Shown piece by piece: positions 17,159 through 24,125 of a stretch of 64,000 nucleotides of DNA. The notes under the pieces were generated by a model that had not been told where the DNA came from, ran no database searches, and saw only the letters and a program-made list of their open reading frames with translations. The stretch is from positions 1,690,571 to 1,754,570 of the forward strand of contig CP084167.1 of assembly GCA_021513715.1 (NCBI GenBank), read 5' to 3'. Source of the DNA: Candidatus Heimdallarchaeum endolithica (GTDB lineage: Archaea > Asgardarchaeota > Heimdallarchaeia > Heimdallarchaeales > Heimdallarchaeaceae). The number at the start of each line of letters is the position of its first letter. Positions within the stretch are counted from its first letter, which is position 1. The translations under genes were made by a program, and so were the position numbers.

Positions 17159-18163
17159 ATGTCTAAAGAAGGTAGATACGCAAGACAGACTCTCATACCT
17201 GGTTGGGACCAGAAGAAGCTTAACAAATCAACAGCTATTGTTGTTGGTGTAGGAGCTATAGGATCTTATGTGGCAACTATTTTAGTTTCTTCAGGAGTAA
17301 AAAACCTTATTCTAATTGATTTTGACACCATTGAAATCTCTAATCTTAATCGTCAGTTACTATTTCGGGATAAAGACATAGGAAAATCAAAATCTGAAAT
17401 TGCAGCTATAAGATTGTCTGAATTGAATCCCGATATTAACATTAGTTTTTATCATGAGAAGATGCAAAATGTACCTATTTCTATTTATAAAAAGTCAGAC
17501 ATAATCGTTGCTTGTCTTGATACCTTCATTGGAAGAAGATGGATAAACTCACTTGCTGTTAAGATAAATAAACCTTTAATTTTAGGGGGAATGTTTGCTT
17601 TTTTGGGAGATGTTCAAGTTGTTTTACCAAAAAAAACTGCTTGTTTCGAATGTCAACCTTTAGTAGCAGAAAGAGAACTTGCTCAAGCATGTACTCCCTT
17701 CGGTGAAGAAAGAGAAAAAGATAGAAAAGACAAAGAAGAAGAAGCAAAACTACCTTCCGTAGCCACATTGTCTGCGATTATTGGGGGGATTATGGCACAA
17801 GAAGCCTTGAAACTTCTTTTAAACATAGGCGAACCAATTAAGAATTATCTGTTTTATGACGGATTACACAATGCAACAACGATAATTGAACTTGCAAGAA
17901 GAGAAAAGGATTGTCCAACTTGTGGAGAATTATATGAACTAGAGCAAGTTGAATTTGTAGTAAACAAAAATAACACAATAAAAGAATTATTGGTTCAATT
18001 AGGATTACAATTTGGACTTGAGAATCCAGATATCATGATTAAAGGAAAAATACTCCCTCATGATTCAAAAATCCAAGAACTAGGTATTAGAAACAACATG
18101 AAAGTGTTTGTAATGGATAAGAATTTAGCCTCACCAATCAAGTTGAAGTTAAAAATAGAATAA
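17159..18163 (+). CDS. E1-like ubiquitin-activating enzyme with ubiquitin-fold domain
   Basis: A 334-residue ThiF/MoeB/E1 superfamily protein that should adenylate the ubiquitin-like protein encoded just upstream and carry it as a thioester. Seen: nucleotide loop GVGAIG (30-35), DFD (54-56), NLNRQ (62-66), K76/K78, and CLDT with D121. A zinc site is made by C162/C165 and C252/C255. The candidate catalytic Cys is C178 in QACTPFGE, followed by a highly charged insert (183-197) and the crossover helix SVATLSAIIGGIMAQEALKLL. Residues 262-320 form a beta-grasp C-terminal domain like the E2-recruiting UFD of eukaryotic E1s. Its end is 10 bp from the end of the convergent vps22. Confidence 0.92.
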   Translation: MSKEGRYARQTLIPGWDQKKLNKSTAIVVGVGAIGSYVATILVSSGVKNLILIDFDTIEISNLNRQLLFRDKDIGKSKSEIAAIRLSELNPDINISFYHEKMQNVPISIYKKSDIIVACLDTFIGRRWINSLAVKINKPLILGGMFAFLGDVQVVLPKKTACFECQPLVAERELAQACTPFGEEREKDRKDKEEEAKLPSVATLSAIIGGIMAQEALKLLLNIGEPIKNYLFYDGLHNATTIIELARREKDCPTCGELYELEQVEFVVNKNNTIKELLVQLGLQFGLENPDIMIKGKILPHDSKIQELGIRNNMKVFVMDKNLASPIKLKLKIE

Positions 18164-18173
18164 AAAGAGAAAA

Positions 18174-18899
18174 TTAAGTATGTGATAAACCAGGAAAATA
18201 GTATTTTGTTCCTTCAGCATAGGAACTATCAACTCTTGCTATACCACTTTCTTCGAAAAACGATAAACAACGATTAATTCTTTCTTCTGCCCACCCTGTC
18301 CGAAGTAACAGATCTTCTTTTGTTACAAAACCTGTTCTAGAGGCCATATTTAATATCACATCATGATCTGGGCTAAACTCAACAGGTGCAAATTCAACTA
18401 ATTTTACACCAGATTCTAAAACTTTGAAAGGTGGGATTAATTTTGAATTTATTAATTTATCTAGTGAACGATATAAATCATCAATTGTAACTAGTTTTCC
18501 TGGTCTTGCTTTATTTAGTTGGGTAAAAAGTTCTCCTACAGACATAATTCCTCCATTTTCTTCTATAAGTTTTTGACCTAAATCCATTATTTCGTTTGCT
18601 AAAACATCATAGAAGCCTTTTCCTGTCAATCTGTCTTTTAGAGTTGGTGCTTCTTTCCATTCATATCTACCTATTTCCGTAGGCAATCCGAGCTCTTCTC
18701 GAAGGCCAGCTAATTTTTCATAATATTCTTTATTTTCAACAATCTTATCTCCATATTTCTTTTCAAATTTCTTTAGTTGTTTTTTTACTTGCTTAATATT
18801 TTCCAGCATTTGTTCTAATTCTTTTATCATTAATTCGGCTTCTTTAACTTGGAAAGCTGATTTCACTTTTAATTTCTTTTCAATATCTCTCAAGCCCAA
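18174..18899 (-). CDS. vps22: ESCRT-II subunit Vps22 (EAP30/SNF8)
   Basis: A 241-residue EAP30-family protein, the core of ESCRT-II. It has an N-terminal coiled coil (15-75, including ELEQMLENIKQVKKQLKKFEKKYG) and then two winged helices. These follow SNF8: GKGFYDVLANEIMDLGQKLIEENGGIMSVGELFTQLN, a PPFKVLESGVKLVEFAPVEFSPDHDVILNMASRTGFVT block (SNF8: QSVPAELNMDHTVVLQLAEKNGYVT), and final LLRTGWAEERINRCLSFFEESGIARVD...YYFPGL. No separate Vps36 is visible here, so Vps22 may act with Vps25 alone. The start at 18899 is TTG; another TTG lies two codons later. It is last in the minus-strand ESCRT series. Confidence 0.9.
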   Translation of the reverse strand: MGLRDIEKKLKVKSAFQVKEAELMIKELEQMLENIKQVKKQLKKFEKKYGDKIVENKEYYEKLAGLREELGLPTEIGRYEWKEAPTLKDRLTGKGFYDVLANEIMDLGQKLIEENGGIMSVGELFTQLNKARPGKLVTIDDLYRSLDKLINSKLIPPFKVLESGVKLVEFAPVEFSPDHDVILNMASRTGFVTKEDLLLRTGWAEERINRCLSFFEESGIARVDSSYAEGTKYYFPGLSHT

Positions 18900-18970
18900 C
18901 TTTAATCACTATTTTTTATTTGTCAGTGAGATATAAAAAATATACTATTTAAATTAGCAATTATTCAGAG

Positions 18971-19279
18971 CTAAAAAAGAAGAGGAAGCCTTCTAATCCA
19001 TTCTTTAATTGAATTTGTGAGTTTTTTAGATTCATTTGGAGGAAGAAAAGCAGCTAGTTTATTCTTATATTTTTTGTATAGCTTCTGATAAACACTATCC
19101 ATTTCATCAACAATTGTATCATTTACTAAATTGATTTTCTTAACAAGGTGCTTTATTTCTTCTAGTTCCTCTAAAATATATGAGCAGTCTATTTTTATTT
19201 CTAAGAGATCCATCAATTCAAATAAACTATCCTTTGCTTTATTATAGGTATTTTCCAAAGATTTTCTCCTAGAAATCAT
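18971..19279 (-). CDS. Small helical protein between ESCRT-I and ESCRT-II genes
   Basis: A 102-residue all-helical protein I cannot assign by sequence. Heptad-like stretches run through SLENTYNKAKDSLFELMDLLEI and ILEELEEIKHLVKKINLVNDTIVDEM, then YQKLYKKYKNKLAAFLPPNESKKL and a basic/aromatic end IKEWIRRLPLLF. It lies 37 bp after the ESCRT-I fusion gene and 71 bp before vps22 on the same strand. Eukaryotic ESCRT-I has a third helical subunit, Vps37, that completes the stalk. Size, helicity and position make this a candidate for that role, but this is inference without motif support. Confidence 0.55.
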   Translation of the reverse strand: MISRRKSLENTYNKAKDSLFELMDLLEIKIDCSYILEELEEIKHLVKKINLVNDTIVDEMDSVYQKLYKKYKNKLAAFLPPNESKKLTNSIKEWIRRLPLLF

Positions 19280-19316
19280 GGCTACTCCTCTAAAAAGGGT
19301 GGATAAAAAGATAGAG

Positions 19317-20735
19317 TTACATATCTTTTAGAATCCGTCTAAATTCGTTTAACCATCTTGATGCTTGAAATTCTAGTTTATCACAATCATCTTCATTTAT
19401 TATCTCATTAGGTTTATAATTTGAGAGAATATCTTTCCAGTTTTTCATATCTTCCATCATCCAATGATCTTGCGGAATAGAAGGAAATGAATGTAACACA
19501 TGAATTAGTTCTTCTACATCAGATAACAATAGATCAGCACGCGCAACAGATTTAAGTCTTGTTAGATCAATTAATTCAATTGCAGCAGAAACAAAATCTG
19601 CTGTTTTTGCAGGCATTTTCTTCAAGGATTCAAATGGTATCATCTCTACATCTTTCGCTCCTGTTCCCTCTGCCATTTGTAACAATCTCATTCCTTTATC
19701 AAACCTATTAAACAGATTTTCTCTTTCAACAAATGAATCAAGATCAAATCCGCCTAAATCTTCTAATTTCATTCTTGTTTTGAATACTGTTCTTATTAAT
19801 GATCTTAGCTGTTTCTTATATGCAACTTGTTCAATTTCGCCATTTTCATATCCCCTTGCCAGATTATCTAGTGTTACAATTGCTGCATATAAATCAGCTT
19901 CAAAATCCAATCTTTTTTCCAAATCAATAGGCATTACTTGTCCTCCAACATTTTCTAAATAAGCTATTTTTTTATTTGTCTTATAACTTTCCACTGAATA
20001 TTTCCTATATAGTTTCAAGTAATCAACACTTGAAAGATCTCCATCATCAAATTTCTCATTTAACAGCTCTAATAAATCATTTGATGCTCTTGAACTTGCT
20101 TTTAGATCATCTAATACTGAAATTGTAAGTTCTTTTAATGAATGAGAAGGTTCAGCTTTTTTGATAAGAGCAGCTCTTTTTTTCTCTATCTGCTTATTTA
20201 ATTCGTTTATTTGATGCTGATATGCTTCTATTTCAGCTTCTATAGTGCTTTTTTCAATTGATGTTTGGCTCCTTTCGTTAAAGGTTGGAACACTTTGTTT
20301 GCTCACAGTATGATGAGAAACTGTTCTTGGTTCTATAGGTTGAACTACAGACCTAGACACACTCCTAGCTGTAGACATATGTTTAGTCCTTAACGGTCTC
20401 GCAGGAACATTAGCGAACAATCGTCGAACATCATTTATAACTTGATATATATGATAACGTGGTTTCCATTGAGCTAGTATTTGTAAACTAAGAAAATCAT
20501 TATCATCAACATTAGGATGATTTACTTTAGGAGTGATCTCAACTTGAGGAGGAATCCTTGGGAATTCTGGAGAAATATATATTGTAGCATAGACAGTAAT
20601 ATTAGTTCCTTGAATTATTCCTACAGGTCCTTTCCACTTTCGCAAATTGCCTCCAACTGGTTCAAAACCTTCAACATTATTATAAATTAATTGCATCTCA
20701 TTAGCAAGAATCTGATCTAGAGAAATTTGTCTCAC
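19317..20735 (-). CDS. ESCRT-I fusion: UEV + coiled coil + Vps23 steadiness box + Vps28
   Basis: A 472-residue protein combining two eukaryotic ESCRT-I subunits. Residues 1-112 form an E2/UEV fold: PEFPRIPPQVEITP, then HPNVDDNDFLSLQIL..W, with Ser83 where E2 enzymes have the catalytic Cys, and no other Cys in the domain. Residues 112-160 are a Ser/Thr/Pro linker, and 160-195 a coiled coil. Residues 215-262 match the Vps23/TSG101 steadiness box (ASNDLLELLNEKFDDGDLSS, then YLKLYRKYSVESYKTNKKI). Residues 275-365 match the Vps28 N-terminal domain (YAAIVTLDNLARGYENGEIE...AYKKQLRSLIRTVFKTRMKL). Residues 375-470 match the Vps28 four-helix C-terminal domain (LIDLTRLKSVARADLLLSDV; FPSIPQDHWMMEDMKNWKDI; ASRWLNEFRRIL). 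It would bind ubiquitin through the UEV and ESCRT-II through the Vps28 tail. Start is GTG at 20735. Confidence 0.88.
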   Translation of the reverse strand: MRQISLDQILANEMQLIYNNVEGFEPVGGNLRKWKGPVGIIQGTNITVYATIYISPEFPRIPPQVEITPKVNHPNVDDNDFLSLQILAQWKPRYHIYQVINDVRRLFANVPARPLRTKHMSTARSVSRSVVQPIEPRTVSHHTVSKQSVPTFNERSQTSIEKSTIEAEIEAYQHQINELNKQIEKKRAALIKKAEPSHSLKELTISVLDDLKASSRASNDLLELLNEKFDDGDLSSVDYLKLYRKYSVESYKTNKKIAYLENVGGQVMPIDLEKRLDFEADLYAAIVTLDNLARGYENGEIEQVAYKKQLRSLIRTVFKTRMKLEDLGGFDLDSFVERENLFNRFDKGMRLLQMAEGTGAKDVEMIPFESLKKMPAKTADFVSAAIELIDLTRLKSVARADLLLSDVEELIHVLHSFPSIPQDHWMMEDMKNWKDILSNYKPNEIINEDDCDKLEFQASRWLNEFRRILKDM

Positions 20736-20878
20736 CTTTACTCTTCTATTATGTTATAAACTTCAAAGTTTAAAAAATATTGCATTTGAAAAAAGAGTTT
20801 CTTTTTGCGTATCTAAAAGATTTAATAAAAAACTTGATTGCAATTAGAAATAAATTTCATATTTAGGAACAAAACTTT

Positions 20879-21421
20879 TCATTTTTTATTTTTCACTAAA
20901 AGCGTAGCTAGTTGTACAAATGCTTCTTGAACATGTTCTCCAGTAAGAGCACTTGTTTTTATGAAATCCAAACTATTAATTTTGTTTTGCAATGATTTAC
21001 ATTCATCATCAGAAACAGCGATTTTGTCTTCTAAATCATTTTTATTTCCAACTAAAATAGTTAGGGTATTCTTTCCACAATTCTTAACAAGTTCAGAGTT
21101 CCACTTTTCTAGATCAGTTAGTGTGGAATTTCTAGTTAAATCAAAAACCATTAACGCTGCTTTTGCTCCTTTAAAGAAAGTATGTCTTATAAACCTAAAT
21201 CTATCTTGCCCTGCTAGATCCCAAATTGAAAGAGCTACAACTGTATTATCTTTTAACGTAACGAATTTCTCACTTGGTTCCATACCTATTGTCATCAGAT
21301 AACTTTGTTCAAAACGATTATGAACGAAACGTTGTACTAGAGATGTTTTTCCTACAGCTGCTGCACCTAACAGGAGTATTTTAAAATTAAAATCTGGACG
21401 AATTGAACGCATTATTCTCAA
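20879..21421 (-). CDS. Rab/Ras-like small GTPase
   Basis: A 180-residue small GTPase. G1 GAAAVGKTS (19-27), switch-I Thr44 in YLMTIG, G3 DLAGQDRFR (68-76), G4 NKND (126-129) and G5 SA (157-158) are all intact, so it should bind and hydrolyse GTP; Gln72 is present. There is no C-terminal Cys for prenylation and no N-terminal glycine for myristoylation, so membrane attachment must be indirect. The ATG at 21412 (MRSIRPDF) is a better start than the TTG at 21421. It begins 3 bp after a small helical gene and lies 143 bp upstream of the ESCRT-I gene on the same strand. A role in membrane trafficking with ESCRT is plausible (inference). Confidence 0.9.
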   Translation of the reverse strand: MRIMRSIRPDFNFKILLLGAAAVGKTSLVQRFVHNRFEQSYLMTIGMEPSEKFVTLKDNTVVALSIWDLAGQDRFRFIRHTFFKGAKAALMVFDLTRNSTLTDLEKWNSELVKNCGKNTLTILVGNKNDLEDKIAVSDDECKSLQNKINSLDFIKTSALTGEHVQEAFVQLATLLVKNKK

Positions 21422-21424
21422 CTT

Positions 21425-21721
21425 TTACATTTTTTTTGCTTTAACAAGTTCTTCTTTTAAACTCTTAAGATAGTGTTGTTCAAACCTTTCTTCTGCTCGT
21501 TTAATTGTGGTAAGAGAGATGCAGAGGTCTAGTATAAACTCGTATTGCTCTTTCTTCTCTTTTTGTGGTTTAAATGCTTTAAATTTCTTTAACAAATGTT
21601 CTGCTAACTTTGATGCTTCTTTTTTTGTCAATGTTCCTTGTTCATATAAATTAATAATTAACTCCATTTTTTCGATGGTAACATCATTATTAATTTCTTT
21701 TAGCGACAAGATTTTACTCAT
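21425..21721 (-). CDS. Small helical protein paired with the GTPase
   Basis: A 98-residue, mostly helical, Lys/Glu-rich protein of no recognised family (MSKILSLKEINNDVTIEKME...). It contains TLTKKEASKLAEHLLKKFKAF and a C-terminal amphipathic helix RAEERFEQHYLKSLKEELVKA. Its stop codon is 3 bp before the TTG that opens the GTPase reading frame, so the two are almost surely translationally coupled. That coupling makes it a candidate partner or regulator of the GTPase (inference). ATG start at 21721. Confidence 0.65.
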   Translation of the reverse strand: MSKILSLKEINNDVTIEKMELIINLYEQGTLTKKEASKLAEHLLKKFKAFKPQKEKKEQYEFILDLCISLTTIKRAEERFEQHYLKSLKEELVKAKKM

Positions 21722-21938
21722 ATACTATCTATTCATTTTTTTCTGTTAATATATGTTTTGCTGTTAAACTGTTTAGAAAATTACTACTGGGGTTTATAAG
21801 CAAATAAAAATCAAATACTTTCTTATTGAATCTTTAGTAAGAGAATTAAACAAAAACAACCTCAAAAAAGTAAAAAAATAAAAATAGAACTATTTTTTGG
21901 GTGAAATATAAATTTAAAAACAGAAAAAAAATTTAGGG

Positions 21939-22649
21939 ATGATGACAAAAAAAACAATACTTGCTTGTTTTGCTCATCCAGATGATGAATTAGGTTGTAT
22001 TGGAACCTTAGCAAATCATGCGAAAAATGGAGATAGGGTTGTAATTGCTTGGACAACTAGTGGAGAAATGGCTTCTTTTTTTGAAGGAATGAGTTTTGAC
22101 GAGGTAAAAGAGATAAGAGAAAAACAAGGAAAAGAAATTGGTAAAATTATTGGAAGTAATGTAGAAACTATTTTTTTAGGTTATGGCGATACAGAAGTTA
22201 TCCCCACAAGAGAAAATGCAATTAAAATGGCCAAAATTATTGCTAAAATCAAACCAGACGCTGTAATTAGCTGGGGATTCAATAACAGGCACCCAGACCA
22301 TAGAGGAACAGTACAGTTATTGTATGACGCTATGACATATGCTAGAATCCCAAGAATAACAAACCCTGACCCCCCGCATAGACCGCCATTTCATATTCCT
22401 ATGTTCTTATATTATGAGAAAATCAGCCCTTTGCGAACAGTTTACGTTGATATCAGCGAGACCTATCCTCAAGTGGAAAAAGCATTTAAGCTTTATGCTG
22501 ATTTCTATGGATGGTCAGTAAAAGATTGGATTCATGTAAGAAGAAGAACAGATGGTATGGATTGTGGAGTAAAATTTGCAGAGAAATTTAATGTTTTTTC
22601 AAGATATGAACCCTATTCATCACTATTACCTATAAATAATGATGAATAG
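21939..22649 (+). CDS. PIG-L/LmbE family deacetylase
   Basis: A 236-residue zinc deacetylase of the PIG-L/LmbE family, which removes acetyl groups from N-acetylglucosamine-linked substrates such as GlcNAc-PI or GlcNAc-inositol. Motifs seen: ACFAHPDDELGC (zinc ligands His and Asp) near residue 12, GYGDTEV, and NNRHPDHRGTVQL (third zinc ligand). The genuine substrate is not deducible. It stands alone between opposing genes, with two adjacent ATG codons at the start. Confidence 0.9.
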   Translation: MMTKKTILACFAHPDDELGCIGTLANHAKNGDRVVIAWTTSGEMASFFEGMSFDEVKEIREKQGKEIGKIIGSNVETIFLGYGDTEVIPTRENAIKMAKIIAKIKPDAVISWGFNNRHPDHRGTVQLLYDAMTYARIPRITNPDPPHRPPFHIPMFLYYEKISPLRTVYVDISETYPQVEKAFKLYADFYGWSVKDWIHVRRRTDGMDCGVKFAEKFNVFSRYEPYSSLLPINNDE

Positions 22650-22687
22650 ACAGAATTAAAAAAAAACAGCGTTAATATTTTCTTTTT

Positions 22688-23320
22688 CTATTTATCATCA
22701 GTATTTTGCTTCTCTTCTTTTTCTTCGTCATTTTCTTCATTGTCTTCTTCAAAAAAGTCATCATCAAACATTAATACACTATCTAAAACTGAATCAAGTG
22801 AAGGTCTTTCAGGAGGAGTTAGAGGTATGTCTCCTTTATCAGCAACAGAAATATCTAAAGATGAAAGATCAGCTCTCGCTCTTCTTCTTGCCGTAGGAGA
22901 TGTACTTACATATTGGATATTTTTTAACATTGATTTAACTGAACTGATTTCTTCTTTCAAGTCTTGCAGAGAACTGAGCGCATTAATTTTTTCTAAAAGT
23001 TCATCTACTTTTTCTAACTCTTTTTTAGTTTTCTCTTCAAACTTTTTACTTGTTTCAGTTATTTTTGCAAATTGACCATCAGTTATATTTATTCGTCTAG
23101 AAATTGAGGGTTCAGTGGGTTTAAAAAATAATGCAGGAGAAGCTTTTAGTTCTTCAAGAGAACCAAATTTTTCGCTATGGTGAGCCTTGATTGACGCAAG
23201 AATAGCAGTTATAGGATTTCCGTATTCAGTCATTAAATCTTCAATCATATCCCATATTGCTACAGGAATTGGTACTTCTATTATTCTAGCTATTCTTTGC
23301 TTCTTTTTTTGAGAATACAT
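22688..23320 (-). CDS. Hypothetical protein with coiled coil and acidic tail
   Basis: A 210-residue protein of unknown family. The N-terminal ~75 residues (RIARIIEVPIPVAIWDMIEDL, then YGNPITAILASIKAHH) could be a small folded domain. Residues 85-135 form a coiled coil (KFEEKTKKELEKVDELLEKI). A basic RRRARAD patch follows, then a Pro/Ser linker, and the end is strongly acidic (DDDFFEEDNEENDEEKEEK). This is a scaffold-like layout. It is convergent with the PIG-L gene. Confidence 0.6.
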   Translation of the reverse strand: MYSQKKKQRIARIIEVPIPVAIWDMIEDLMTEYGNPITAILASIKAHHSEKFGSLEELKASPALFFKPTEPSISRRINITDGQFAKITETSKKFEEKTKKELEKVDELLEKINALSSLQDLKEEISSVKSMLKNIQYVSTSPTARRRARADLSSLDISVADKGDIPLTPPERPSLDSVLDSVLMFDDDFFEEDNEENDEEKEEKQNTDDK

Positions 23321-23556
23321 TACTTTCTACCAAACTAATTAGTGTTTTGAGTATTTAATTAAAGACCGCTAATTTACAATCTCTGATAATACTTCTCCGT
23401 ATATAAATATACTTTTTAATCTACTAAAACAAAAAATGACAAATATTAAACAATAAGAAACATTTTCCCTTAATTAAAAAACATAAACAGTAAGAATAAG
23501 AAGATAAAGTAGAAAGGAAGGATCCTTTCTCTCTCTCCCTTTAAATTTAATTTATA

Positions 23557-23829
23557 CTATGCAGTGTCTGTTACTTTGCTTTCTTCGTGTAGGAAATCAA
23601 AAGTTTCACGTAACTCAGGAGCTAAGTAATAATAGACTGACCGCATATCAGATAGATTAGACATTTTCTTTAGAATGCCTTTTTCTAGAAGGCGCCTAAT
23701 ACCATAACGAACAGTTCGTTCTGGTTGTTCTACAGATGCTAAGATCTGTTTCTGTGTCATTGGTCCTTTTTCGTCCAATACTTTTATTATATCTTCTCCG
23801 CCTCGGGGTAATTTTCGTCTTTTCATCAT
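23557..23829 (-). CDS. Winged-helix DNA-binding protein
   Basis: A 90-residue winged helix-turn-helix protein. LPRGGEDIIKVLDEKGPMTQ, then KQILASVEQPERTVRYGIRR (recognition helix TVRYGIRRLLEKGIL) and a wing DMRSVYYYLAPE are typical of MarR/ArsR-like archaeal regulators. It has an AAAGGTG ribosome binding site before the ATG. A perfect palindrome lies 22-39 bp upstream of its start, which suggests self-regulation. Upstream of that is a strongly structured region. Targets are not visible. Confidence 0.8.
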   Translation of the reverse strand: MMKRRKLPRGGEDIIKVLDEKGPMTQKQILASVEQPERTVRYGIRRLLEKGILKKMSNLSDMRSVYYYLAPELRETFDFLHEESKVTDTA

Positions 23830-23850
23830 GATTCACCTTTTTTTGTTCAT

Positions 23851-23868
23851 CTAGTGTTTCTACACTAG
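23851..23868. promoter_or_regulatory. Palindromic candidate operator of the winged-helix gene
   Basis: CTAGTGT (23851-23857), 4-nt spacer TTCT, ACACTAG (23862-23868): a perfect 7-bp inverted repeat just ahead of the winged-helix gene. It lies between the start codon and a TATA-like sequence (around 23911-23919 read on the minus strand). This fits a dimeric regulator binding its own leader. A hairpin in the mRNA leader is the alternative. Confidence 0.5.
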
Positions 23869-23909
23869 CTTTTACACGTGCATATTGAGCGTAACTCAAT
23901 CAAACTACT

Positions 23910-24025
23910 GGGTTTATAAACTTTTGCCTAGTCCGAGAGCATATCTACTAATACAATGAATACGTATCATCGCTGCGTATGTTTAAACACACGCACAACT
24001 CGGACATAGGAAAACGCCCAAACCC
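23910..24025. ncRNA. Strongly structured element, possible non-coding RNA
   Basis: A 116-bp element closed by nested complementary segments. The outer stem is GGGTTT (23910-23915) with AAACCC (24020-24025). The inner stem is TTTTGCCTAGTCCGAG (23922-23937) with CTCGGACATAGGAAAA (23999-24014), giving 15 pairs with one bulged base on each side. An apical region adds ATACG/CGTAT pairing. Its G+C is higher than the surroundings. No tRNA, 5S, SRP or RNase P signature was recognised. Strand is undecided; on the minus strand it would overlap the winged-helix promoter. Confidence 0.45.
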
Positions 24026-24125
24026 CAAGTTTATTGAAGTTACTGTTGCTCAGTGTATACTTTCCTCATTTAAATATATAATAATTTCTATATAACAAAA
24101 CGAAAAAATTAGAAATATTTTTATT

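Noticed and set aside
19317..20735. Active E2 conjugating enzyme
   Set aside because: Ser83 replaces the catalytic Cys and no other Cys lies in the domain; the steadiness box and Vps28 regions identify ESCRT-I instead.
23910..24025. tRNA, 5S rRNA, SRP RNA or RNase P RNA
   Set aside because: None of the conserved loops (T-loop, 5S loop motifs, SRP domain IV tetraloop region, RNase P core) is visible; only the stems are supported.
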